From: Stappia indica
GTDB taxonomy: Bacteria; Pseudomonadota; Alphaproteobacteria; Rhizobiales; Stappiaceae
NCBI RefSeq assembly: GCF_020177335.1
Contig: NZ_JAIVMG010000001.1
Span: 62,001-126,000, forward strand
DNA: 64,000 nucleotides
Reading direction: 5' to 3'
Both the position numbers and the translations under genes were made by a program. This document shows positions 1-8,423 of this stretch, in pieces. The notes under the pieces were generated by a model. It was not told the origin of the DNA. It did no database searches and saw only the letters and a list, made by a program, of their open reading frames with translations. How positions within the stretch are numbered: the stretch's first letter is position 1; each line of letters opens with the position of its first letter.

Positions 1-218
1 AGCGACGACAGCACCACGGTCTTGCCGGCCCGGTCGAGGCGCTCGATCACCCGGGGCCAGACCGGATCGGAAAACGGCATGCGCTTGCCGCACACCACCT
101 CGCCCAGATAGACCCGCTCCACCGGCGCCTCGTCGGCGATGCGGGCGTAGAAATCGGTGAGGTGCTCCGGCGACCAGTTGAAGAGGCATGGGCCGATGGC
201 CAGTTCGATTGCGGTCAT
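1..218 (-). CDS. ubiV: UbiV, U32-family protein for anaerobic ubiquinone hydroxylation (partial, N-terminus)
   Basis: Only the first 72 or so codons are inside the window; the gene runs off the left edge. The visible N-terminus begins MTAIELAIGPCLFNW and continues with a stretch around GEVVCGKR, which resembles the first cluster-binding cysteine region of UbiV. In this family UbiU and UbiV form a 4Fe-4S heterodimer that hydroxylates ubiquinone precursors without O2. The gene lies 12 bases downstream of ubiU on the same strand, so the order ubiT-ubiU-ubiV is intact. The identification rests on the N-terminus and the neighbours; the remaining cysteines cannot be checked here. Confidence 0.85.
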   Translation of the reverse strand, partial: MTAIELAIGPCLFNWSPEHLTDFYARIADEAPVERVYLGEVVCGKRMPFSDPVWPRVIERLDRAGKTVVLSS

Positions 219-230
219 GGCGATAGGTCC

Positions 231-1247
231 TCAGCGCCAGGTTTTGCGGTAGGCGCCGGTGGTCTGCCGGCCCCCTTCGGCAAGGGCGGCCAGTTCGCCG
301 GCCAGATCGGTTTCCGGCTCGCCGCGCGCCAGCGCATCCACTGCCCGGCGGAAGGCGCGCACAACGCTGCTCACATAGGCCTTGCCGCGCTGGCGTCCCT
401 CGATCTTCAGCGCGGTGACGCCGGCATCGCGCAGGGCCGGCAGCAGGGCGGCGGCATTGAGGCTCACCGGGTCCTCGAACAGGTAACCGGTCTTGCCCAT
501 GGCACTGAACTGACCCTTGCACAGGGTCGGATAGCCGGCCGGCTCCCCGGCGGCGAAACGGTCGATGGTGAAGCCGCCGAGCCGTGCCAGCAGGGTGCCG
601 TCGGCGTTTTCCTCATAGGCCACATGATCCGGCGGCGAGCAGACGCCGGTGAGATTGGGCGACTTTCCGGTGGCGTGGGAGGAGAGGGCGCAGCGCCCCT
701 CGGTCATCACGCACAGGCCGCCGAAGACGAACACCTCGGTCTCCACCGCGATTTCGCGGTTGAGCCGAGCGATCTCCTCCACCGACAGGACCCGGGGCAG
801 CACCACCCGCTTGACGCCGAAGGTCTCGGTATAGAAGCGGATCGCCTCGGGGGTGTTGGCGGCGGCCTGGACGGAGAGGTGCAGCCTCGTGCCGGGCTGG
901 TGCCGGGCGGCGTGTTCGAGCACGGCAAGATCGGCGGCGATCAGCGCATCGGCGCCGGCCTCGGCGGCGGCGTCCACCGCGCGCTGCCAGATCTCGACGC
1001 TGCCGGCCCGGGCGAAGGTGTTGATGGCGACCAGCACCTTGGCGCCATGGCGATGGGCGTAGTCGACGCCCTTGGCCATCTCGGCCTCGGAGAAGTTCAG
1101 GCCGGGAAAGTTGCGGGCGTTGGTTTCGTTGTTGAAGCCGCAGTAGATCGCATGGGCGCCGGCGTCGACGGCGGCGCGCAGGGCCGCAGGCGTGCCGGCC
1201 GGGCAGACCAGTTCGAACGGCGCGGCGGTTTCAGCTTGAAGGCTCAT
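231..1247 (-). CDS. ubiU: UbiU, U32-family protein for anaerobic ubiquinone hydroxylation
   Basis: 338 residues, normal for the family. It has the peptidase U32 fold signature near the start (ELVCPAGTPAALRAAVDAGA) and the pattern of four cysteines expected for the 4Fe-4S cluster: GGLC and EGRC spaced C-x6-C in the middle, then GVC and TLC. Known UbiU works with UbiV and UbiT in O2-independent ubiquinone synthesis and is not a peptidase despite the family name. It overlaps ubiT by four bases (ATGA), so the two are probably translationally coupled, and ubiV follows 12 bases later. Placement beside denitrification genes fits a role in supplying quinone for anaerobic respiration. Confidence 0.93.
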   Translation of the reverse strand: MSLQAETAAPFELVCPAGTPAALRAAVDAGAHAIYCGFNNETNARNFPGLNFSEAEMAKGVDYAHRHGAKVLVAINTFARAGSVEIWQRAVDAAAEAGADALIAADLAVLEHAARHQPGTRLHLSVQAAANTPEAIRFYTETFGVKRVVLPRVLSVEEIARLNREIAVETEVFVFGGLCVMTEGRCALSSHATGKSPNLTGVCSPPDHVAYEENADGTLLARLGGFTIDRFAAGEPAGYPTLCKGQFSAMGKTGYLFEDPVSLNAAALLPALRDAGVTALKIEGRQRGKAYVSSVVRAFRRAVDALARGEPETDLAGELAALAEGGRQTTGAYRKTWR

Positions 1248-1804
1248 CGGCCATGCTCCGGGGTTGCGCGGATGTCGGCGGCGGGTGCGCCGAGCAGACG
1301 GCGGGCCAGGCCAAGCGCCTCGGCCGTGCGGCGGTTGACGATCTCGGCGAGATTGCCGCTGAGGCCGGCGAATTCGGCCGGGGTAAGGTCGGCTTCTTCC
1401 AGCGTGTTGCGCAGGGCCAGCACGTGCTGGGTCGCGCCCTCGATGGCGATGTCGCGAGAAAAAAAGGCCGCGTCGCCGTCATAGCTGCCGTCGAACAGGC
1501 CAAGCAGGATCAGCAAGGGACCTTCGATCCGCGCCGCCGCGCTGGTCGCCTGATCGCTGGCGACCACGTCGATGCGCGAGCGCGGCCCGTCCAGGTTGAC
1601 GATGAAGGCATGGGGCAGGTCGGTGGGAACGACGGCGATGGGCACCTGGGCGGTGGGGCCGAGCCGCTCGATCAGCTCCGGGCGCCGCTCCACGAACTGG
1701 CGCACCAGACGGGTGAGGATCAGTTCCAGCGGACGGCGGGGAAGCGGTTTGGTCAGAAGGGCGACGACGGGCGGGAGTTCTCCGCAGTCTCGATGGCGTG
1801 TCAT
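1244..1804 (-). CDS. ubiT: UbiT, SCP2-domain lipid-binding accessory factor for anaerobic ubiquinone synthesis
   Basis: 186 residues from the ATG at 1804. The open frame extends much further upstream, but the extension is low-complexity, runs into the ubiD region and would swallow the FNR-type box, so the short start was chosen. The N-terminal part (PLELILTRLVRQFVERRPELIERL) and the SCP2-like core with LPHAFIVNLDGPRSRIDVV match UbiT, which is thought to bind hydrophobic quinone precursors. It is the first gene of the ubiTUV operon. It diverges from ubiD, with 154 bases between the two starts, and is likely induced at low oxygen through the box at 1859. Confidence 0.88.
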   Translation of the reverse strand: MTRHRDCGELPPVVALLTKPLPRRPLELILTRLVRQFVERRPELIERLGPTAQVPIAVVPTDLPHAFIVNLDGPRSRIDVVASDQATSAAARIEGPLLILLGLFDGSYDGDAAFFSRDIAIEGATQHVLALRNTLEEADLTPAEFAGLSGNLAEIVNRRTAEALGLARRLLGAPAADIRATPEHGR

Positions 1805-1858
1805 GGGGGCCTCTTTGCTCGCGTGCCGGACTGTACCGCTCGCGCCGAGGCGCGCCCC

Positions 1859-1872
1859 TTGATCAAGGTCAA
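1859..1872. promoter_or_regulatory. FNR/NNR-type operator between ubiT and ubiD
   Basis: The 14-base sequence TTGATCAAGGTCAA fits the TTGAT-N4-ATCAA consensus of FNR/NNR regulators with one change. It lies 54 bases upstream of the ubiT start and 86 bases upstream of the ubiD start, so it could serve either promoter or both. Its spacing to ubiT resembles that of the nosR and nirI boxes to their genes. Which Crp/Fnr protein uses it cannot be told from the sequence. Confidence 0.7.
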
Positions 1873-1958
1873 GGCGGGGCGTCGATTTTGTCGCATCCTC
1901 GCGTGCCACGCCCGGGCCCGGGCGCGCGCTGTGCGATCCGCCGGGCCGGCTGTCCTCG

Positions 1959-3464
1959 ATGAAGTTTCCGCCCATGCACCTGCGTTCCCTGCCGCCCTTT
2001 GCCGATCTTTCCGCGTTTCTGAGCCATTTCGAGGCGGGGGGGGAGCTGACCCGGATCGCCGCGCCGGTGGCGGTGGAGCTGGAGGCAACAGAAATCCACC
2101 GCCGGGTGATCGCCGCCGGCGGGCCGGTGCTACGTTTCGACACACCTTGCGATGGTGCGGGAAAACCCTTCACCCGCCCGCTGGTGACCAACCTCTTCGG
2201 CACCCGGGAGCGGGTCGCGGCCGGCCTCGGGCTGGATGCGGCTGACTTGCGGAGATTCGGCCAGTTCCTTGCGGCCTTGCGCGCGCCGTCTCCGCCCAAG
2301 GGGCTGGGCGCCTGGCGCGAGCTGTTGCCGGTGGTCCGGGCCGGGCTCGCCGCCCGGCCGAAGCTGGTGTCCTGGCCGAAGACGCTGGAACCGCAGCAGG
2401 TGGATCTGACGGCACTGCCGGTGCAGACCTGCTGGCCGGAAGATGCCGGCCCGCTGATCACCTGGGGCATGGTGATCACCCGACCGCCGGGGGCGGACGA
2501 TCCGCGCGGCTACAATCTCGGCATCTACCGGATGCAGGTTCTGGGCCCGGATCGGGCGATCCTGCGCTGGCTGCCGATGCGCGGCGGGGCGAAGCATCAC
2601 CGCATGTGGGAGGATCTGGGTGAGCCGATGCCCGTGGCGGTGGTGATCGGCTGCGATCCGGCGACGCTGCTTTCCGCCGTGCTGCCGGCGCCCGAAGGGG
2701 TGGGCGAACTGGCGCTGGCCGGGGCGATCAATGGCCGGCGCACCTGTCTTGCCCCGTGCCGCAGCATCGAGATGCATGTGCCGGCCAGCGCGGAGATCGT
2801 GCTGGAAGGCACGGTACAGCCGGGCGACAGCGCGCTGGAAGGGCCGTTCGGCGACCACACCGGCTATTACAACGATGCGGAGCGCTATCCGGTGCTGCGC
2901 CTTTCCGCACTTCATGCCCGCGCGGAGGCGCCGTATCTGTCGACCTTCACCGGCCGGGCGCCGGATGAGCCGGCGGTGATCGGCGCGGCGATGACCGATG
3001 TGTTTGCGCCGCTCTTGACCCAGGCCGTGCCGGATATCCTCGATGTGCATTTGCCGCCGGAGACCTGTTCCTACCGGATGGCGGTGCTTTCCGTCGACAA
3101 ACGCTACCCGGGACAGGCGCGGCGGGCGATGATGGCCTTCTGGTCGCTCCTGCCGCAATTCACCATGACCAAATACGTGATCGCGGTGGACCGGGACATC
3201 GACATTCGCAACTGGTCCGATGTGATGTGGGCGGTGGCGACCCGGGCCGATCCGCAGCGCGACCTGATGGTTCTGGAGCGCACGCCGGTGGATCAGCTCG
3301 ACTTCGCCAGCCCGGAGGTCGGACTGGGCGGCAAGCTGGGGATCGACGCCACCATCAAGATCGGAGCGGAAACCACACGTCCCTTCGCCGACCGGCTGAC
3401 CATGCCCGCCGATCTGGTGGCGCGGGTCGATGGACGCTGGGAGGAGCTGTTCGGCGGCAAATGA
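1959..3464 (+). CDS. ubiD: UbiD-family decarboxylase (4-hydroxy-3-polyprenylbenzoate decarboxylase)
   Basis: 501 residues, matching the usual UbiD length. The N-terminus (LSAFLSHFEAGGELTRI, AGGPVLRFDTP, NLFGTRERVAAGLG) and the later segments (EGPFGDHTGYYN, ARADPQRDL, KLGIDATIKIG) follow UbiD closely. UbiD enzymes use prenylated FMN made by UbiX and remove the ring carboxylate in ubiquinone synthesis. The adjacent ubiTUV genes support this role over an aromatic-catabolism role. A second ATG five codons in (1974) is also possible; the first was kept because neither has a strong ribosome-binding site. No ubiX gene is seen nearby. Confidence 0.9.
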   Translation: MKFPPMHLRSLPPFADLSAFLSHFEAGGELTRIAAPVAVELEATEIHRRVIAAGGPVLRFDTPCDGAGKPFTRPLVTNLFGTRERVAAGLGLDAADLRRFGQFLAALRAPSPPKGLGAWRELLPVVRAGLAARPKLVSWPKTLEPQQVDLTALPVQTCWPEDAGPLITWGMVITRPPGADDPRGYNLGIYRMQVLGPDRAILRWLPMRGGAKHHRMWEDLGEPMPVAVVIGCDPATLLSAVLPAPEGVGELALAGAINGRRTCLAPCRSIEMHVPASAEIVLEGTVQPGDSALEGPFGDHTGYYNDAERYPVLRLSALHARAEAPYLSTFTGRAPDEPAVIGAAMTDVFAPLLTQAVPDILDVHLPPETCSYRMAVLSVDKRYPGQARRAMMAFWSLLPQFTMTKYVIAVDRDIDIRNWSDVMWAVATRADPQRDLMVLERTPVDQLDFASPEVGLGGKLGIDATIKIGAETTRPFADRLTMPADLVARVDGRWEELFGGK

Positions 3465-3825
3465 CGGCGTGCGGTTTCCGGCCGGTCCGGGGTGGGGAAG
3501 AAGAGCCGGGAGAGCTAGGTCTACCTAGGGGCGGACCCGCAACGCCGTGGCTCTCCGGTCCCGGATCTTCGCGTCGCTTCGTCCGGGAGGACGCGGAGTG
3601 TGGGGCAAGGTTGGGGAGACCACCCCCATCCTAACACCTCTTCAAACGAACAATCCCGGCCCCCGAGCCGGGATCGGGGAGCTGAAAGACTGGCGGGCAG
3701 GGAGCTGGGCCTGTCTCGCCGCCGTTTCCAGAAAGCCTTGTCATGACGCGAAAAGGCGGAGGATCGCTCCTCCGCCTTCTGTTCGTGGGTCTGCCAAAGG
3801 GGGCAGGGCGTCAGCCCTCCGCCCC
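3465..3825. other. Non-coding stretch between convergent ubiD and nosX, with three inverted repeats
   Basis: No credible gene is seen in these 361 bases. They hold three inverted repeats. The first is GGAGAGC (3509-3515) with GCTCTCC (3550-3556), enclosing CTAGGT/ACCTAG (3515-3528). The second is ATCCCGGC (3653-3660) with GCCGGGAT (3667-3674). The third is the strong terminator hairpin at 3753-3778, listed separately. The first two lack T-runs and could be repeat elements or mRNA 3' structures. Confidence 0.5.
3753..3778 (-). terminator. Bidirectional-type terminator hairpin closing the nos operon
   Basis: AAGGCGGAGGA (3753-3763) pairs perfectly with TCCTCCGCCTT (3768-3778) around a four-base loop, an 11-bp stem. 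On the minus strand it is followed by TTTT then mixed sequence, so it best fits a terminator for nosRZDFYLX. It lies 48 bases past the nosX stop, between convergent transcripts. Confidence 0.7.
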
Positions 3826-4836
3826 TCAGCCCTCGGCCTTGAGCCAGCGCGCTGTGCCGTCGGCGGCAACGAGGCGGGCACGGGTGCCGGGGAACGCCCG
3901 CAGCGCCTCGGCGAAGGTGGTCTCATCCGCGACCAGCGCGGCGGTGGACAGGCCATCGGCGAGCGCGGCATTGCCGGCGACGACGCTGGCGCCGGTGATG
4001 CTGCTCGTGGTCGGCGCACCGGTGCGCGGATCAAGGATGTGCCCGGCGAGGCCGTCCTTGTCGAAGGTGGTGCCGCGTGCGTGGGAGCTGGCGACCGCCC
4101 GGTCGACAAGCTGCAGCCGTTCGGCCGCCGCGCCGGCGCTGTGATCGGGGTCAAGCCGCACCGGCCAACCGCCGGTGCCGCCGTTGGTGCCATTGGCGCG
4201 GATCTCGCCCATGTCGACCACAAGGTCGGTCATGCCGCCGGCACGCAGCAGGGCGCTCACCCGGTCGGTGATGAAGCCTTGGGCGATGCCGTTGAGGGTC
4301 AGGGCCATGCCGGTCTGGCCGAAGCGGATCGCCTCACTGTCGATGCCGACCTTGTCGAAGCCGACCAGGCGATGCGCCTCGGCAATGGCTGCGGCGCCCG
4401 GGGCCTTGCCGGTGGCGGCGTGGCTTTCGGCGTGCAGCGCCCAGAGCGGCTGGATGCTGGGGTCGAAGGCACCGTCGGTGGCGCCGTGCAGGCGAGCGGA
4501 CAGGCCAAGCAGTTCCACCAGCTCCAGCGGCGGGCCGTCAAGCCGGCCGTCCCGGTTCAGCCGGGCAAGGGCGCTGTTTTTGTCGTGGAGGCTGAAGATC
4601 GCCTCCAGCCGGCGGATCTCCCGTTCCGTCGCCGCCAGCAGGGCGTCCGCCTGCGCGGTGTCGGTGGTCATCAACCGGATTTCAGCGGCGGCGCCCAGGG
4701 CAATGCCGCGCCAGCGCACCTGCTGCACGCCGGCCTGTGCCGGCAGGGCAAGAGCCGCGCCGGCCGCGCCGGCCACGCCGACCGCAGCGGCGGAAATCAT
4801 CAGGAAGCGGCGCCGTGAAAGAGGGGAAGTGGTCAT
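3826..4836 (-). CDS. nosX: NosX, FAD:protein FMN transferase (ApbE family) for NosR maturation
   Basis: 336 residues. A twin-arginine type leader (SRRRFLMISAAAVGVAGAAGAA) precedes an ApbE domain with the segments LNGIAQGFITDRV, LVDMGEIRANG and GHILDPRTGAP. ApbE proteins attach FMN covalently to a threonine of partner proteins. NosX is known to flavinylate the periplasmic domain of NosR and is exported. It is the last gene of the nos operon and overlaps nosL by four bases. It is the only ApbE-family gene in the window, so it might also act on NirI. Confidence 0.93.
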   Translation of the reverse strand: MTTSPLSRRRFLMISAAAVGVAGAAGAALALPAQAGVQQVRWRGIALGAAAEIRLMTTDTAQADALLAATEREIRRLEAIFSLHDKNSALARLNRDGRLDGPPLELVELLGLSARLHGATDGAFDPSIQPLWALHAESHAATGKAPGAAAIAEAHRLVGFDKVGIDSEAIRFGQTGMALTLNGIAQGFITDRVSALLRAGGMTDLVVDMGEIRANGTNGGTGGWPVRLDPDHSAGAAAERLQLVDRAVASSHARGTTFDKDGLAGHILDPRTGAPTTSSITGASVVAGNAALADGLSTAALVADETTFAEALRAFPGTRARLVAADGTARWLKAEG

Positions 4837-5411
4837 CGCTCGTTCTCCGAGACCCGGATTGGAAGTTGGGGAGGGGTCATGCCTGCGGCGGATCCTTCGG
4901 AGGCAACCGGGGCAAGCACGTAATCTGTCGGGATGGCATCGAACCGCATGATCGCGCCGCCGTTCTGCGCGGCAAAGGCATCGGCGGCCTCTTCGGTTCC
5001 AAACGGGATGGCTTCGGGGGCGCCCATGCCGCCACGGGTGCGGCTGCCGATCACGAACCAGGCGTCACCGGCATCGATCCAGTTGGCCGCGCCGGGATTT
5101 TCCCAGCTCTCGGCCTTGGCCATGTCGTTGACGTAGATTGCCACGTAGTCTTTCGGCTCTTCAGGCAGGCGGGTAAAGGCCACCGCGTCGCGCACCTGGG
5201 TGAACCAGAGCGGGAACGGGTTCCCGGCCAGATGGATTTGCGCCTTCGGGCCGCCATGCTCCAGAACGGTCATCTGGCAATAGTGACCGGCGGCCTCCAG
5301 GGTGAGGGCGACGGGCTGCGGCTTCTCGGCCACCGTCTCCTCCTGACAGCCGGCAAGGGCGAGACCAAGGACGGCGAAGAGGGCGGTGAGAATGGGCGCT
5401 GTGCGGGTCAT
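4833..5411 (-). CDS. nosL: NosL, copper-binding lipoprotein for NosZ maturation
   Basis: 192 residues with a lipoprotein signal ending LALAGC (Cys22). The core shows the metal-binding GHYCQM segment, then the NosL-type stretches FPLWFTQVRDAVAFT and WIDAGDAWFVIGS. NosL is an outer- or periplasm-facing lipoprotein that delivers Cu(I) to the NosDFY complex for assembly of the Cu centre of nitrous oxide reductase. It overlaps both nosY and nosX by four bases, showing tight coupling. A C-terminal tail after the DYVLAP segment is low in conserved features. Confidence 0.93.
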   Translation of the reverse strand: MTRTAPILTALFAVLGLALAGCQEETVAEKPQPVALTLEAAGHYCQMTVLEHGGPKAQIHLAGNPFPLWFTQVRDAVAFTRLPEEPKDYVAIYVNDMAKAESWENPGAANWIDAGDAWFVIGSRTRGGMGAPEAIPFGTEEAADAFAAQNGGAIMRFDAIPTDYVLAPVASEGSAAGMTPPQLPIRVSENER

Positions 5412-6238
5412 GGTGCGATCCTCCGGACAAGGACGATGGCAAGGGACATGGCCAGGGCGGCGAAGGCGAAAATCGAGGCGAGCGCCGCCACCGGCGGGAA
5501 GGGCAGGGTCTCGCCGACCCCGGCCATTCCGCCGACCAGATCGCTGGCGTTGAGCGCGGCGAGGTTGAACAGGCGGAAGGCATCGGCCGGATTGGCGAGA
5601 ATGGCGAAGGGGAAGACCTTGGCGGCGAAGGTGCCGCTGCTGTCGGCAACAAGGGCACCGAGCAGGGCAAGGTCATAAAGAACAACCAGGACCAGCCAGA
5701 CCCCGATCGACAGGGCGGCGGCGGTGCTCGATTGCCGGGTGAGCGAGCTCAAGGTGTAGCCAACCGCCAGAAAGGCAAAGCCAAGCAGCACCGAGGAGGC
5801 GATCAATCGGGCGAAATCCGCCAGACCGGCGAAGGTGCCCGCGCCGGACGCGATCAACAGGCCGGCGGTGACGCCGTAGCCGAACAGAAGCGCCAGCGCG
5901 AGCACGCAAACATGCCCCAGCGCCTTGCCGAGCAGGAATTCGGCGCGGGAGATCGGGCAGGAGAACACCAGGAGAAGGGTGCCCCGGTCGATCTCGCCGG
6001 CAACGGCATCGAAGGCCAGCAACAGGGCGATCAGCGGCACCAGATAGACCGACAGGGTCGCCAGCGAGGCGATGGTGATCGTCATCCGGTCGACGCCAAG
6101 GGTGCCGGCCGGGGCCGAGCCAAGCAGGGCGAGGGCGAGGGAAAACGCCGCCAGGATCAGCGCGGCCAGCATGATCCAACGATTGCGCAGGCCGATCCGG
6201 AATTCCTGAAAGGCGACGGTGAGGATACGGGTTGGCAT
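5408..6238 (-). CDS. nosY: NosY, membrane subunit of the NosDFY ABC complex
   Basis: 276 residues, with about six hydrophobic segments and the short basic N-terminus typical of ABC-2 type permeases (FQEFRIGLRNRWIML). The segment DRGTLLLVFSCPISRAEFLLGKALG is characteristic of NosY and ABC-2 relatives. It forms the transmembrane part of the NosDFY complex that works with NosL in loading copper into NosZ. It lies three bases after nosF and overlaps nosL by four bases. Confidence 0.93.
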   Translation of the reverse strand: MPTRILTVAFQEFRIGLRNRWIMLAALILAAFSLALALLGSAPAGTLGVDRMTITIASLATLSVYLVPLIALLLAFDAVAGEIDRGTLLLVFSCPISRAEFLLGKALGHVCVLALALLFGYGVTAGLLIASGAGTFAGLADFARLIASSVLLGFAFLAVGYTLSSLTRQSSTAAALSIGVWLVLVVLYDLALLGALVADSSGTFAAKVFPFAILANPADAFRLFNLAALNASDLVGGMAGVGETLPFPPVAALASIFAFAALAMSLAIVLVRRIAP

Positions 6239-6241
6239 GGC

Positions 6242-7147
6242 TCAACCTTCCTTGGCGGTTACGCCGGAGAAATGGCGGTAGACGTCGTCGAGACTGGGCA
6301 GGCTGACATCCACATCGGCGATCAGGGGCCCGAGTGCGGTGATCGCGGCCAGTTGCGACACCTTGTCGGACGGGGTGCACAGAAGCTCGACCGAACGGCA
6401 GTTGATGCGCTTGCCGCCGAGGCGGGAGGCGATCTCGTCGGCATTGTCTGCCGCGCCCTGCACCTTGAGGCGGATCGGCAGGCCGGCCGCCTCCCGCAGG
6501 CTCAAGAGGGTGTCGTTGGCGACGAGCTTGCCCTTGGACAGGATCATGATGCGGTCGGTCTTGGCTTCCACCTCGGTCAAGGCGTGGGAGGACAGAAGCA
6601 CGGTCGCGCCCCGTGCGGCGACTTCATCGATGATCTCGTAGAAGTTCTGCCGCGAGATCGGATCGAGGCCGCTGGTCGGCTCGTCGAGCAAGACGAGCCG
6701 CGGGTTGCCGATCAGCGCCTGAGCGAGGCCGAGGCGCTGGCGCATGCCCTTGGAATAACCGCCGACCCGGCGCCGGCCGGCCTCGCCGAGGCCGACCCGT
6801 TCCAGCAGCTTGACCGCCGCCGCCGGATCCTCGCTCTTCAGCCGGGCGTAGAAACGCAGGACCTCTTCGCCGGTCAGCGATTTGTGAAAGGCGACGGCCT
6901 CGGGCAGGTAGGCGATGGCATTGCGGGCCGCGGCGGAGCCGGGCTCGGCGCCAAAGATGCGGATCTGCCCGGTATCCGGCTGCAGGAAGCCGAGGATCAT
7001 CTTGAACAAGGTGGTCTTGCCCGCGCCATTGTGGCCGAGCAGGGCGATGCGCTCGCCAGCTTCAAGGGTGAAGCCGACGCCATTGACCGCCGGGCGTTTG
7101 TCGAAGGTCTTGGTGATGCCGTCGAGGGTGAGGGCGGCAGGGGTCAT
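6242..7147 (-). CDS. nosF: NosF, ATPase of the NosDFY ABC complex
   Basis: 301 residues with a complete ABC ATPase: Walker A GHNGAGKTT, signature YSKGMRQRLGLAQAL, Walker B LVLLDEPTSGLDP and the switch histidine in SSHALTE. The C-terminal 80 residues are the extension usual for NosF. The protein powers NosDFY during Cu-site assembly of nitrous oxide reductase. It overlaps nosD by four bases and precedes nosY by three. Confidence 0.95.
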   Translation of the reverse strand: MTPAALTLDGITKTFDKRPAVNGVGFTLEAGERIALLGHNGAGKTTLFKMILGFLQPDTGQIRIFGAEPGSAAARNAIAYLPEAVAFHKSLTGEEVLRFYARLKSEDPAAAVKLLERVGLGEAGRRRVGGYSKGMRQRLGLAQALIGNPRLVLLDEPTSGLDPISRQNFYEIIDEVAARGATVLLSSHALTEVEAKTDRIMILSKGKLVANDTLLSLREAAGLPIRLKVQGAADNADEIASRLGGKRINCRSVELLCTPSDKVSQLAAITALGPLIADVDVSLPSLDDVYRHFSGVTAKEG

Positions 7148-8421
7148 CCCTTTGCTCCCGCGTTCGGGGTGGTGAAGGTGGGCGCGTGCATCAGCGGTGC
7201 GGTGTCGACCACGCCGCCGGGCAACAGCGCCGGGAACTGCGATTGCGTCCAGCGCAGCAACTGAACGGCCGGACTGCCGATGAGAAGCTTCGCGGCCGGT
7301 TGGGTCCAGAGGATCTGGTCCACCATGTCGTTGGGCCGGTAGACGGTGTCGGCAATGCCATCGCCATCGGCATCGAAGGCGGCGTGGTCGCTCCAGAAGT
7401 TGCCGCGCCCGTCCTTGCTCCAGTCATGGTGCTTGCTGCCGACGTATTTGACCTGGGTCTTGTTGCCGATGAAGGCGTTTTCGCTGAAGGCGTTGTTCTC
7501 CGACCCGGCGGTGAAGTGAATGCCGATCGGACAGCCCTCGAAGCGGTTGCCCCGGACCGTGCCCTTGTTGGAATTGTACATGAACAGGCACTTCTCGCCG
7601 CCATCGCGCACGAGATTGCCGGAAATCCGCGCCCAATTTGCGTAATTCAGCATCAAGCCGTGGTCGCGGTCGCCCTCGGAGAGATTGTTCTCGATGGTCA
7701 ACCGGTCGGAGAACATCAGCGCATAGCCGATGTCGTTGCCGATGGAGACATTGCCGCTGATCACGCCGTCGTTGCCATGCATGTAGTGGATGGCGAAGCG
7801 CACTTCCTCGAAGAGGTTGTTGCGGAAGGTGTCCTTGTGGCTGGTGTTGACGAAGATGCCGTCGCGGCCATAGCGAATGGTGTTGAACTCGGCGACGAGC
7901 TCCGGGGCGTTCCAGACATAGATGCCGTTGCCGCGCTCGTTCTTGCGCATGTCGCGGCGGCCCTCGATCACATTGCGGGCGACAAGGGCCTGCTTCGGCC
8001 CATGCACGTCGACGCCGATGAGATTGTTGAGAACGCGGTTGTTCAGCACCCGGGCGCGTGCGGCCTTCTTGGTGAGCTTGATGCCGGAATCGATGGTTTC
8101 CTGCGACAGGCCCGAACCGGTCACGGTGACGGCGATCACGGCGCTGTCGGGCGCATCGACGGTGATGACGCTGCCGGTGCCGTTGCCCCGGATCTCCGCC
8201 TTGCCATCGCCCTTGAGGGTGAGGGGACGGTCGAGGACGACCGGTCCGTTGTGAATGCCGGGCTCAAGCCGGAGAATGTCTCCGGCTTGAGCGTTGTCGA
8301 TAGCCTTTATGAGTGCGTCCGACCCGCTTGGCACGGCGATTTCAGCCGCCATCGCGCCGGGGAAGCCTGCAAACAGGCCCGCCGCAAGGACAAGGATGCG
8401 AAGAGGTCGGACGCAGGTCAT
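7144..8421 (-). CDS. nosD: NosD, periplasmic beta-helix protein for Cu-site assembly
   Basis: 425 residues with a cleavable signal (LRILVLAAGLFAGFPGAMA) and a right-handed parallel beta-helix of the NosD/carbohydrate-binding type. The repeats show as regular N-rich turns (RVLNNRVLNNLIG, GNGIYVWNAPE, FRNNLFEEVRFAIHYMHGN, IGYALMFSDRLTIENN). NosD is the periplasmic part of NosDFY that receives copper or sulfur species for NosZ. It starts two bases after the nosZ stop and overlaps nosF by four bases. Confidence 0.95.
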   Translation of the reverse strand: MTCVRPLRILVLAAGLFAGFPGAMAAEIAVPSGSDALIKAIDNAQAGDILRLEPGIHNGPVVLDRPLTLKGDGKAEIRGNGTGSVITVDAPDSAVIAVTVTGSGLSQETIDSGIKLTKKAARARVLNNRVLNNLIGVDVHGPKQALVARNVIEGRRDMRKNERGNGIYVWNAPELVAEFNTIRYGRDGIFVNTSHKDTFRNNLFEEVRFAIHYMHGNDGVISGNVSIGNDIGYALMFSDRLTIENNLSEGDRDHGLMLNYANWARISGNLVRDGGEKCLFMYNSNKGTVRGNRFEGCPIGIHFTAGSENNAFSENAFIGNKTQVKYVGSKHHDWSKDGRGNFWSDHAAFDADGDGIADTVYRPNDMVDQILWTQPAAKLLIGSPAVQLLRWTQSQFPALLPGGVVDTAPLMHAPTFTTPNAGAKG

Positions 8422-8423
8422 GA

